A program made the position numbers and the translations under genes. The notes below the pieces were generated by a model. It was not told the DNA's origin. It ran no database searches and saw only the letters and a program-made list of their open reading frames with translations. Positions 8,905 through 20,100 of a stretch of DNA of 23,540 nucleotides are shown here, in pieces (the stretch's first letter is position 1; every line of letters begins with the position of its first letter). Origin of the DNA: Perkinsus chesapeaki (taxonomy: Eukaryota; Perkinsozoa; Perkinsida; Perkinsidae); NCBI GenBank assembly GCA_013115145.1, contig JAAPAO010000562.1, positions 1 through 23,540 of the forward strand, written 5' to 3'.

Positions 8905-11460
8905 AATAAGTCAAGCAGCAACTGAGTTCAATTTGACAAGAGACGATGTTCAAGGCTTCCACAAACCCGAATTGGAATAGCGCACGCCCGAAGTGAGAAA
9001 CGTTCTTTTCGTGCAAAGTGCAAGTAAGAATCTTTTATAGTGCGGCGGGGGCGGCGACGATTTAGCTCCTTCCGCCTTCGCGCATTTGGCAACGAAATAG
9101 GGTGTTTTTATGGGCCAGTGAGTTGTCGAGGACAAGCCGATGTCTGCTGTGCCATGTAGTGGAAAACCATTCGATAAGGAAAGCTTCAAGCTGGCTAGAG
9201 AAGTTAACGCTTGGCGGTTTCAGATGATTGTCATTGTGTGAAGATGTATAGAAAATCTTAAATCGTATTACTACATCACGTTTCAAGTCTGTGAAACTTT
9301 CCTCCGTCCATCATGGTATCATGAAGGATACTTCTCCCGATTATAATCAACGCACCTTCGTTGATTACTCACATTACCCCACAGTAGATGCCGCTAAGGC
9401 ACATAAGCCAACATTGTGCACCCAGAAACACAACAGCCTTCTCCAGCCCTTATTGATAAAGTCGTTGAGGTCATAGAATCGGAAGTACTTTCCTCAATGC
9501 CGGTGCAAACATCGGAGTGCTACATTTCCCTTTCCTCGGCAACCGGGGTGTACAGTATATATTTTCGAGAAGTTGTACAGTAGAACCTCTCAGGCACACA
9601 GGAAGTAGCGGAACCGTGAGCAGTTCGATCAGTCGATCCCTCAAAGAGCGACAATAGGAAGAATAACAAGGCGTCCAAACCTCGGGTCCATCTTTTTGAT
9701 GAACGCTGCATTCAAGGTTGCCTGATCTCGCTATTGGATCAAGGCAAGAAAAAATACTGTTGCCATTACATAATGAAATGGGTAGCAATGAGATAGTATA
9801 GATGAGATTCTAATACCAGCTCCACTCAGAATCGGGCCAATGCCCTTCACTTATGATGAGCAAAGATACGCATAAGTTCAAGCAGCCGACATCACGTGTG
9901 TGTGCAGGGAATCATAGGGAAACATCAGGCCACCCAAAGGGAATGCATTCGATGTTTCCTCTTAGCTAGAAACATATTTCCCATCAACATTCCCATTGAA
10001 TCTCCTCCGTATTAGGAAGACATTTCTGTGGGGTTGCAGATGGCCCCATGTGCATGTGGACGCACAGCAAGGGCTGTACACAACTAAGGACAATTAGCTC
10101 CAGGCGAAAATAATCATCCACACTCATAGCTCATCATTGGGAGTATAAAGACTCAGACTGGGCCCACCAGGCATCGACCACCACGGAATCTAAGCGATGT
10201 TCCCTCGGAATCTCAAGTTAGAAGAGTAGTGGATGCTAAGAAGTATCCGTCTACCGACAGTCCAGCCATTAGCTTCACGGTGATGAACAAAACTTATTCC
10301 ACTTCTTACGACCCAAAAAATACGACTACTTGCCCTCCTCGCAGAGAACTCGTGGAACCTGAACTCGCTGTGGCCGAAAATATGATAGACGTTTGTGTTA
10401 TAAGCATAAAGTATACGACAACGATGGTACGCACCCACGGTACCGCGAAGGAAGCAAATATGTGCTGATCAACCTCACATGAAGTAAAGCACCCATCTTC
10501 TAGAGACGGTTCAACTCCCAACGAACACGGGTACTGTAAGTCGGCTCTAGAGTGGACTCGCTCTGTTTGGTCAGTATCTCAATGGCACAGCGGTGATATG
10601 TTATCACGTGTTAAATTCGGATGGAGCATTTACGATGTTAGATAATAATAACATCCATAAGCTCGTCGCATAGGATCAAGAACTTTTTGTTTCATTGTTG
10701 AGCCTACAGAAGTCGTTATCGTAAGTGTTGCCGTTTTTCGGTGGTCAATTGCCATATTGCTCTTGAAAAGATACAGACGATGTGATATGAACAGTAAGGT
10801 GTCTCTCGGGGAGGGGCCACGTGATAGTCGTTAGATCTGATCTGACGATCATCGGATTATAGTCGCTTGCATGACGACCACCTCGTCAGTCGCATCTTAA
10901 CGACTTTGCTCTTCTCTCGGTTCAGTGACGCTTAAAATCGGCAATTTGAATTCCTGTGTACCACTGAAGGGAAGCACTAGTGGAGGTGTGAGCGTCAACG
11001 AAAGAAGACCGGTGTTCAAGCAATACTGCCTTTCTGAAAGCACTAAAAGACCCTTTCAGGACAGAAATGCGATTACTTCACTTCATAGTGTCCCACTGCG
11101 AATGAACCATCCTATCTCGTAGGGAGTAAAGATGAGGCACTCGGAACGACCACACCCATAATGGAGAATTCCTAAAGACGCCTCCACCTTGCTAATTACG
11201 ATATACCAGGCGTATCAATAACTGGCGGTCTTTGATATAGTAAGGGAAGGCTAGCTATCTATTACCCAAGCTAAAGTACTCCTTTGGATTGCAGTTTGAT
11301 GGATAATAGTCTAACTGAAGATTGAAACTCTCAATTGAAGGGCTCAGCCACGGGCTCCCCCGGAGTCCGCGAGAGCCATGAGCCGTACTTGCGTGTACTT
11401 GCGTCTAAGCTTAGCTCTTGATAACCCCTCAGCGATAATTTATTTTTTCATCCCTTACCA
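8905..11460. other. Gene-poor stretch, nothing confidently coding
   Basis: About 2.5 kb upstream of the cyclin. Open stretches on the minus strand (9471-9788, 10190-10438, 10306-10521) and plus strand (10925-11122) lack domain signals, and I found no consistent chain of splice sites through them. An imperfect inverted repeat lies around 11341-11385, next to a tandem GTACTTGCGT pair. The first few hundred bases presumably hold the cyclin promoter. Decayed genes may be present. Confidence 0.55.
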
Positions 11461-12221
11461 ATGAGATACAACTTCATGTGGCTTGTAGCAGCTACCCGTG
11501 CTATTACTACTGCACTAGCGCAGAGGGTTGGTAGATACGTCTACGCTGAGAAAACGGGCTCTACACACTCTTCTTCGATATCAACGAGAACAGGCGTGTG
11601 AGTGTCGGATTCTCCACCCCTACAGGCCACTTCGCCGATGGTCCGTAGCCCTTCTATGAGAATGAATACCCCTTCACCATTGACTTTACTGGGGTGCCTG
11701 GGGGCGTCAACTCTTTGTTCACGAGGATAAAGTCTGTCTATAACGATTTTGTCCCCCAGACTGGTGATCTGACGACTTTGACCACCGCGAGCGATGATTC
11801 CTTTCACGTCATGTTCGGTGGTGAGAGGCTCGAGCTTGAGAGGCAGAGCTTCAGCTTACAACGAGGGAAGTTTGTGTTCCCGAGCAAGCAATACGATGAT
11901 GAGACGGGGAGCGACCGGATGTATATTGAGTATAAGGTTCAACTCTTCAACCTACTATCCGTCGAAGTACAATGTGGTGACCTCAGATCAAGCCTTGTAC
12001 CCTTCATCCTCGTTGAGAATGGCACAGCTCTGCCCTACAAGTCCTACGATCTGTTTCCACCGGCCAACGTTCAGGTCCTGCTTGACGAAGTTTCATTGGT
12101 TTGCTTCGGCGGCGAACCACTCCTACCAACTGACCTAAGTAGGATTGTCTTCGGCACCCACCGTACTGCCTTCATAAGATTGCTAGGCTTCCGCTTTGAG
12201 CTTGGCCTGCAGAAAGTCTGA
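11461..12221 (+). pseudogene. Decayed secreted-protein gene
   Basis: ATG at 11461 opens a typical signal peptide (MRYNFMWLVAATRAITTALA, then Gln). About 30 codons on, around 11549-11556 in an AAAA run, the coding frame shifts; it continues with LYTLFFDINENRR. A TAG at 11646-11648 then interrupts it between FADGP and PFYENEYPFTIDFTG. From there the frame is open to the stop at 12219-12221, through GDLTTLTTASDDSFHVMFGG and GGERLELERQ, ending GFRFELGLQKV. The continuity across the two lesions shows one former gene of about 250 residues. The long open part (from about 11649) has no start codon of its own near a promoter. The repeat-like beta-strand style resembles lineage-specific secreted families I associate with Perkinsus; no function is known to me. 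An intron covering the frameshift is less likely because no GT...AG pair fits. The lesions could also be assembly errors. Confidence 0.75.
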
Positions 12222-13355
12222 TTGAACCGTCAGCTAAGCCTCTGTGTTGGAGGCTCTAAGCCTTGTGTTTGGCACATTGCCGAGACTATGGCTCATCTAT
12301 AGTCTACAGCCCGCAAGGCTACTTTGTTAAATACAAAATGATGAACTTCTGGCTCAGAAAAGGCAGCTTGCATTATTCACTGTCAGCTGCTTGAAATCTT
12401 GCTTCTATTATTTTTGCACCGTGTGATTTCGGGGCGCTCGTGTCAACTCGCCTGCACTGAGTTTGCCGACAGGTGAGGCTGGTTCCGCGATGCGCTTTCG
12501 TTCCGTACCCGTGCTCCTACATTGTATCCGCGTTATAAAACAGAAAACGATACGATCAGTATCATAATGTCTTATCGGCTCAAGCCATTGGAAGCATTTT
12601 CCAGTTGCTCGATGGATGGTGTTTCAAGTAACTATCGCACTGCTGCTTGCCGTTCGCTCGCCACGGTCGGTCAATGCTAGGAAGACTGTTACCCGGCCAT
12701 GCGGCTCGCACTAGGTAAACGAGGTCTCAGCGTAGTCGGACGAAGATACTCTGAGAAGTTCTTTGAAAGGTTCTCTGAAAAAACCTCTCGTTGCATATTG
12801 ACAAGCAGGCAGTTCGATATTCACGCTTCAAAGAATGCCGACGCACGTGCCAACGAGCGGTTAATCTCCGCTTGTAAGACTTCACAAATTAGCGCGATGA
12901 GTGCACGTCGTCTACTTATCTTGTGTAGCACAAGATATTGTGTGTGTAGCGTAAAATAGCGTGCTTGTAGGGAGCGCACGTTGTGTGTTGGTTGCACCAC
13001 CCATGGCAGTTTCGGGGTCACCCGGGGTTGAGTTAGTCAGTTGAACTCGCAAAGCTAAGAGATCTCTATGGTCGAGTCTTTTATGGTATCTTCGCAGTTA
13101 CGGAAGGTTCCAAACCTCATCTTTTTTTTGTTTCCTCTTTGAGAGGCGCCAGTCTTGCTCCTCTGAAGGCGATTTGTCTAGGGAAGACTCTCGCCACTCT
13201 TAGGAGCATCCTGGCCCTGCGATACCTTATCGGAGCGTTCTAGCAGAACTTACTCCTGATCCAGGTATCGCCTCTTCCCAAACTATCTTCGTGTCGTTTG
13301 GTGTCCTAAATCTAGTAACTCGACAGGTCGCGAAGATTGGACAAGTGAAATTAAT
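12222..13355. other. Intergenic, no gene seen
   Basis: Between the decayed secreted gene and the ankyrin gene stop. A plus-strand open stretch (12699-12959) is Arg/Ser rich with no domain features. A weak inverted repeat (8-base arms, GCGATACC/GGTATCGC) spans about 13218-13269. Nothing else stands out. Confidence 0.55.
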
Positions 13356-14094
13356 TTATGCCCTTCCTCCAGACAAGCGCATCATATGCGGCAGAACTCC
13401 ATCGTTATTCTTCTTTGTCTCGTCGGCACCGTTCGCAATCAAGAACTCGGCCAGAGATGTGTGATTGAATCTACTAAGCACACTCAGCTGAATGAGAGAG
13501 TGAAGATCGTGGAAGCCAACTGCACAGCTCATTCTTGAATATCGTCCTGGACCAAGTCTCTAGCGCCGATCCTTAACATAGCAAAATGCAGACAGAAACG
13601 CGTACTGATAGCAAATGTGTAGGGCGGTGTTGCCCTTTTGATTTTGTGCATCGATATTGACACCGCATCCCAGCAGATGCTTCGCGATCCTTCTGTTGTT
13701 ATTCTGGCAGGCTATCATCAGTAACGTGTTTGCTTGCTGCGAATCGACCTCTGAAATGGGCAAGTATTTGAGAGGAAATGAACTCCTGAGTTTGAGACAG
13801 GATTGACTCATACATAAAAACAATGCATGCGTTTATCTGACCGACGTTAAGAAAATTTGTTGCAAGGTTATGATCAGTTCTCGCAAAAAATCTTAGAGCG
13901 GTCGAGGAGCCTTCAAAGGTTCCTCGCGGAGATTCGACAGAAGCAATGATTCTCACGATCCTATGACATTCTGACTCTATTCTCATTATCTCACTTTCAA
14001 TAAGACTCCGGTCCTCTTCAATCAACGATTCTACGGCCTCGAAACGATTGTGGCGCACCTGATCGGATAACCGATAGCACAACCATAACTTGCA
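13356..14094 (-). CDS. Ankyrin-repeat protein, 5' end not found
   Basis: Three exons are supported: 14094-13995, 13750-13606 and 13470-13356, with introns of 244 and 135 bases and phases 1 and 2. The joined product reads KLWLCYR, then VRHNRFEAVESLIEE, then ANTLLMIACQNNNRRIAKHL, NIDAQNQKGNTALHICYQ and, after the second intron, FNHTSLAEFLIANGADETKK, followed by a short tail and TAA. This is two successive ankyrin helices-and-loop units (NTLLMIAC..., GNTALHIC...) of the small ankyrin family common in alveolates and oomycetes. The intron removals restore the expected repeat length exactly, which supports them. The exon beginning at 14094 follows an in-frame TAG that forms part of an acceptor (TTAG), so at least one upstream exon with the start codon lies beyond it. 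Likely a cytosolic protein-interaction module; partner unknown. Confidence 0.8.
13903..13926. repeat. Near-perfect palindrome inside an ankyrin-gene intron
   Basis: Arms of 11 bases (CGAGGAGCCTT and AAGGTTCCTCG, one mismatch) around a 2-base centre, inside the 244-base intron 13994-13751. Confidence 0.7.
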
Positions 14095-15312
14095 CTAACA
14101 CGGAGCAACTGTTTCTAAGAAGTGCTCGAACCTCCAAGAGAGTCGAAAACGACTCGCACGCTCAGCGCTCTCTACCATATATCGGTTTTCATGAGCAGTA
14201 CTGAGGAGAGAGGAGGAGCCGTAAACTCGTCAATGCGTACTGTACTTCTTCAAGGATTTTTTATTGGAAAAGTAAATATGTATTCTTATAAGCTACTTCA
14301 CATACTAGACCGTCTTTGAGTTAAATTAGTTACTCATTTGCATTGACGACTTTATTACAAATGGGCAGCAACGACTACGAGACACTAAGCAGTGCACTTC
14401 AACAGTTATACTTTCGTCACCAAGCCATAGAACGCTTTTCATCTTCCCTTTTGCCTCAAGGACATATTTTATCAAGTAATCCCTATCGTATCTACATACT
14501 AGCGATACTTCTTAAGCTTCGAGAATACATTTTCGTGAAACTAAACAAGTTCTTGTGAAGAACTAGTATTAACCTCGTAGCGTAGGCTACGCTGTATTAC
14601 GCTTATCTAACCTGAAGAGCCGAGATGCCCGAGATAATTGTCTTACACATGAAATAAGAACCTCGATGCCGCGCTCTTCCTCTCCAGTGTTGTCAAGCGA
14701 CAATCCGGATTCGGTTTCTCCTCCAGTCTGAGGAAATCTAGATGTCCACGCAAGTTGCACTCACCGGTGCCGGGGTCTCTTCCGCAGCCTCTTGGAGCCT
14801 TTGCGCATTGAGGCGCGAGTCTAGTATTAGTGAAGGTTCGGGGTCGACAACTTGGCCTTTATTCGGGCGGATGTGACGTGACAAGTCAGGCCGAGAGTAG
14901 GCCGCTGTTGGCAATCTTATATAGGCGTCACCGACACCTACCGAAGCTCACTTAGAACGTTTCTGGAGATTCTTAAAGTGTCTTTCCTGGGCAGTAGAAC
15001 TGAGATCTATATGTCTTTCGACATATCGAACCGCTCACAGTTGGAACATCTGTCGGTCTTCCACAGTTGAGATCTGCAGCTTTCTCATCCGTTCGAAAAA
15101 GGTATTACACAACAGCATATGAAAAACTCTCTGTAGCATTTCCGCTATATTTTTCCTCGCCAGATGATCGTAGATGACCACATATATTTCAGCGGAAACA
15201 ATGCGTGTGTTGTAATTGAGACTAGAAAACCAGAATCTGCTTGTTTAGGTGGATTCTTCCTCATTTTCCCTGCCTGGCCGTTTCATTCTAACAAAGTATA
15301 ACAACTATACAA

Positions 15313-15362
15313 AGGCGACCATCTGCCAGGAAGCTATATAGCTTCCTGGCAGATGGTCGCCT
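15313..15362. repeat. Perfect 50-base palindrome
   Basis: Bases 15313-15337 are exactly complementary, in reverse, to 15338-15362, with no loop; the centre is AGCTATATAGCT. It lies 130 bases beyond the stop codon of the unknown minus-strand gene ending at 15495. No obvious target-site duplication flanks it. Confidence 0.95.
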
Positions 15363-15375
15363 ACACTACTATATT

Positions 15376-15410
15376 ACTGATACGCTATAGCTTAGCTATA
15401 GCGCATCAGT
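15376..15410. repeat. 35-base near-perfect palindrome
   Basis: Seventeen-base arms around a single central T with one mismatch; the inner 21 bases (CGCTATAGCT, T, AGCTATAGCG) are perfect. It begins 13 bases after the 50-base palindrome, so the pair may be one composite foldback element. Confidence 0.9.
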
Positions 15411-15494
15411 TAGCTGCTGCCCCACAGTAAACCCTTACGTCGCTCAACTGTGTAATTGTCGATGTCGTTAAAGAAAGTTGCATCTTCGGGAGAC

Positions 15495-16794
15495 TTACCA
15501 GAACCTGTCAGAAGGCCCGGGATCTTCCGTGATTACCCCGACAACGCTTTTCACTCTAAACCTCAGCAAAACCGTCAACATCTTCCCAACCCGTAGTCCT
15601 CCAGTGGCAAACACAAGCTTGTCCAATCTCGCCAATTTACACGCTCTCTTTTCCGAGAGCGTACACAGAGCCGTTAAGGGAAACATGGAATCCTCGGGAA
15701 GTCTTTCGAGCGTCAAGTGGCCTGCACCGAGCTCACCATCATCAATATTGTTATCATCTCTCGGTAGTGTCGCGGATTCACCCGATATACCCTCAATGAC
15801 CGGAGCATCAGGAGCTACTATTTTCGAACCTGAACTCGTCCCTTACGAGAACACTCTATTGGCTTCCGAACTTTGCTGAGTAGGTGCTCTTTGTGACGCG
15901 ACATAGCTCCCCACCATTTCATCTGCACGAGGGTTCTTACTCGCCGATACAGGGATTAGACTAAGAGACAAGAGCGATGCTATGTAGTTGTGTTATGATG
16001 GAAAGTAAGGGGATCGAGTAGATGTACTAATATTATTAACATACACTATAATATTATGTTAACTTCACCGGTAAAATAATCCCTAAGAAGTGGTTAGTAT
16101 ATTGTTACCTACTGGCTATAGTTAAACTCAGTCTATAGGAGCGACAGTGGAGCTGGAAGACTACTCTGGTCGTAACCATAAATGCACCCCCTGGAATCGG
16201 ATCAACTCACTTTCGACCTAGCTGAGCTCCTCGTGGCAGCAGCCCCGGTGGTGGAGCAGGCAGGCCTCCTAGGGTCGTCTGTGTTGGAACCTGCAAAATC
16301 TAATAAGAAGCACAGCATAATTAAGAGATGTACTCTGTCTTTAATTCTATTTGCGATCTCGGTGATAATGTCATCGTTATTCATGAAGAGTTCATTAAAT
16401 GCTTCCTTAACGGCCATCGCTATATTCGACCGGGTATCTAAGAGTGCATCACGCACTAGGAAGGACGAGGAGCATGCCGAGCACGACAAATAGTTCTTCT
16501 GGGAGTTTAACGAAATTGTATAATTATGCCTGAAACACCCATGTGGCCCTGTTTGTTTTTTTTCAGGTCACACAACTCTATAGAATCCATAGTATAGATT
16601 GAGAACTTTCCTGTGGAGGTTGCCACAAAACTTTTTTGTGCTCCCCTTAAGTGTTGAAGTGGTGCTCTCGACAGCGTTGTATAAGCTCTCACCTGCATCG
16701 ACTGTTGATCTTCTGACGGAGTGCCGAGAGCTTGCCTGCCAAAAGACACGTATCTCGCTCGATTCTCACACTTCCTAGATATTATTCTGGTAAG
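15495..16794 (-). CDS. Unknown multi-exon protein, 5' end uncertain
   Basis: Not recognised. A chain of exons with compatible phases: 16794-16693, 16645-16574, 16498-16334, 16299-16211, 15960-15872, 15829-15495, giving about 283 residues with a stop at 15497-15495. Donors such as GTGAGA and GTGAGT are good; introns are 47, 75, 34, 250 and 42 bases. The product has a basic N-terminal part (SRKCENRARYVSFGRQALG), a helix-like segment (AMAVKEAFNELFMNNDD, then ITEIANRIKDR), a Pro/Gly-rich linker (GGLPAPPPGLLPRGAQ), an acidic stretch (PRDDNNIDDGE) and a basic hydrophobic C-terminus (KLARLDKLVFATGGLRVGK, then MLTVLLRFRVKSVVGVI). No catalytic motif is visible. Upstream of 16794 the same frame is open but crosses a TAG, so an upstream exon or a damaged 5' end is possible. 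The last two exons are the best supported; the 34-base intron and the GTTCGG donor at 15871 are the weakest points. Confidence 0.5.
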
Positions 16795-17105
16795 CTAGAC
16801 CAAAGCTGCCTCGCGTACAATAGCTATTTCTGCGACACTATACCCTCTCTATACCCAGTATCAGGATAATTGTTGTAGTGTTACGAGATTCAATGATTTA
16901 ATTAAAACGGGTAGATTCAGGGATACCGGGGCTCCATAGGTGCGAAAACAAATGCCATAAGCTGCGAGTCATGATTGGCGGATAATAAATAGATATAACA
17001 TATAATAGGTGAATAAATCATGCTCTGACGTATAGTTTTAATCGGAGTTCGCGTTCCACCTAATCCTAATCAATGCTGGCAGTGGTCCTGCCCACCCCTT
17101 CAAGT
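16795..17105. other. Spacer between two unknown minus-strand genes
   Basis: AT-rich. It follows the stop of the long unknown gene (17108-17106) and precedes the first supported exon of the next. It should contain the latter's promoter and any missed first exon. Nothing else is seen. Confidence 0.5.
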
Positions 17106-20100
17106 TCATACTCTCTCGGATGTAGATGGCTGATGGCTGCCGTCATCAGGTTGCTCTTCCTCTGAGATATCACTCCTCCCTTCGGACTCGGCGCCAGTAG
17201 TTTTTAATTCTTCGTCACTGGTTTGCGTGACTTCTGCGTGGACAGGCAAACCGGCTTCATCGGGAGTTTCATCTGGACAAAATATTATTCGCAGAAGTTA
17301 CGTCTGCGAAAAGTAGTCGAAACTGTCGCGGCACCCATGTTCGCTTGTTCTTCCTGTAGCTTTAAGTTCTTCTTGTACTCGCACACTATCTGGATCGGAC
17401 GGATGTTTCAAAAGGGAAGCTGCTCTGAGCCGCTGTTATTTACTTCATGTCTTTGGCTGATAACTTGGGAAGCACTTTCGCACCGGAAGCTTTCCCTTAG
17501 TAATGAGACAAGGAAAGGAGGATAGCCTTCCAGAGGTGGAGCCGGCCATTCGAACTTTGCGAACGACTTCTCCTGAGAACACTCAATAGTGCAGGTCGGG
17601 ACAGCACGAAGGACGCAATCTTCAACAGCATTGATAACTTGTGGTGCGGTGAGGGGCTTCTGATGGTGCTGCTTCATGATCTGTTACGCGTCAGATTCGC
17701 AGGCGCCTCGCATGCTTTGCTGAGTTGGACCATCTTCTCAAAGATGTATCCTTTCGCCGTTGACGACAATCGCTAGGGGCTTTTGCAACTAATAATCTTC
17801 GCGCCACTCACGCTTCTAGGTTGAAGTCGTTTCTCAATCTGCTCGCTAAGTCTAGCGCGTATACCGTTATCCATCTTCACAGGTTCAGATTTACCGTATC
17901 TATCAGCGCCCTTCCAAAGGTAGCAGCAACCGTCCGAGTCACCCACAGTATCGCCGCGTCGATATTCGGCAGTAGCTCCTCGTGCACCAACTTGTTCACA
18001 TCGATTCCTCTATCCTTTTCCCAAATTCTTGAAGGTGTTGGAGTGAGCGTCACTTCCAGTTTCTTCGGTGGAACTACTTAGACACGTTCGTATCAACTTT
18101 CTTTCTCCATCACACCATAGTCATGCGGGTCTTGTTCGAATTGGCGCGGTAAGGGCCTCGTTACGCTTAACGTCGCGGGAGGCTGGAGAGGCACCTAACC
18201 GCCGTGGAGTGCGCCTAGATCTCGAGTTGTTTTTCCGAAAAGCCCGATTTGAGTTCTTTCGCTACAGGAAGTAGTAAAAGACTTCCCAGGTCTATAATAG
18301 ACCGTCTATTAGACACTGCTTCTATGATACACTGTTACCTCTCGCCCCACTAGTAGACCGTCGATTAGTGGGGCGAAAGGTAACAGTGTATCAGGAGAAG
18401 CTTCCATTCCGGGAACTTGGAAGGAATGTGGAAGACTCCTTGCTATTCGACCGTTTACATCGAACTGAGGCAGTTCCCTCTCTTCCATGTGCTCAAGTGT
18501 ATAGGCTTTCGGCGGCCCTATTATATCAGGGAAAAACTCTGGCGGTGGCATGCTAACGGGAACGATGTCGATCTAAAAGGTTTCGCCTCGCTATTGTTGA
18601 GCTGCGTGAATGTGTCACCATTTTCTGGGGAGGAACCTTAGGAAGGTCTTCGTCAACCTTCAGAGCTTCTGGAGGCTCGGGGTGGACCTGGGGTCGGGCA
18701 AAGTAGGAGTAAGTCAGCGACTATTGGCAATACGGTGCATCCGGCACGAGGCTCCTCATCGAACCTTATAGGAATGTCCATAGAAGGGACACCTGATGAG
18801 GTGATGTGGCGTAGCATCACTCGCCTATCCCCTCACCGCCGCGTTGACCAGCGACTTGAAGTTCCTCATCGAGCCCATCTAGAGGAGGTTCGTAGTCTAC
18901 CGATAGTGTTATAGGAGGCAATTCGATATCCGAGGAATCTGGAAACGAAATCGATCACCCGATCGATTCCTTCTAGACCTTTCTTTTCTCCCCGCTCTTG
19001 TTTGTCGATCAGCATCAAGTCTGGCGGACGTGCAGAAAGTACCTCAAACGCCATCGGCTCACATCAACAAACCGCCGCGACGACTGGAGCGATTCGTTGA
19101 ACGCGCGAAAGAATAAAAACTATTCAGACGAACACAGACAGACTCAATTCTTATCAGTAGTACTCTTTAACACTCACTAATACGCATTTTCATACATATC
19201 AAACGTATACGCGAAAAATACCTTACCATGGCGTCAAATTCTTCACAGTGCTCCTCGACTTCTTTCTTTTCCTCCTCAGTAAGAGCGTTCATCTCTTCGA
19301 CCATATCCCATGCTTGCGAAGCCATCTCTGGGTTCGACACACCTACCGTGGAGCACTTTCTAGCTGGTCAAATCTCCACAAATATAGTCAAGTTGGAAGC
19401 TGAAATTCTCTTCGTGAGTTTCTCATACCGTCGACTGCTAAAAAGTCACCTCTACATCAGACTATATACCGCCAAGTTATATTCCATATTTATACTGCCT
19501 GATAGTTTCCCAACAAGACCAGTCTATAAAAACTCACTGTCTAGCTTTATATCGTCCTTGAGAGCAGCAGCGACATCATGTCCTATCGCCGAGGTGTACA
19601 CAGTGTCCAAACATTCTTCGATTAGCTTGGCTGGTATGTTCCTATATTAGAAGTTTTCGGCAAGTACAAGTGGATTCTGGTGCTCACTCCTTCTCGAAAT
19701 CCGCCTTCTGTCGAAATATCTTTGGTGCTCTTTCTGTTTCCGAAGACTGACAGTAATTTGTATTTGGTAGTGCATACTAACTTCAAGTCAGTATTGTTAT
19801 GTTACTTGGTAAGTATGTTAGTAAAAAAATCAGTAGCAGTTATACTATCCATTATGAGTGAACCACGTTACCACAGTACCCGCTTTACCAGTATTCCTGG
19901 ACTGTTGTATTCGTAGTTTGCACACACAGTATAGAAAACCTTGGACCACAACTGCGACGCAACGGAATCCAAGGCTTGTATATATGGGAAGATGGTACTC
20001 ATTCCTTTGAGTGAGCCATACAGTGACAAGAACAGTATAAGTATAAAACTCTCGTAGAGATAGTCTAACTAAGCCTTCTACGGCGTTGGACTATCAACTC

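Larger units (their letters stand above)
14095..15494. other. Non-coding stretch with strong palindromes
   Basis: The first few hundred bases should hold the missing 5' exon(s) and promoter of the ankyrin gene, but I could not place them. Plus-strand open stretches (14122-14319, 14343-14558) have no recognisable features. Distinct elements are a 15-base palindrome at 14579-14593 and the two large palindromes at 15313-15362 and 15376-15410. Confidence 0.55.

Noticed and set aside
9471-10521. Minus-strand open frames between cyclin and the decayed secreted gene
   Set aside because: No domain signal, competing frames equally open, and no consistent chain of splice sites.
19228-19650. Plus-strand open frame of 140 codons
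   Set aside because: Antisense to well-supported minus-strand exons with good splice sites (19641-19538 and 19363-19227).
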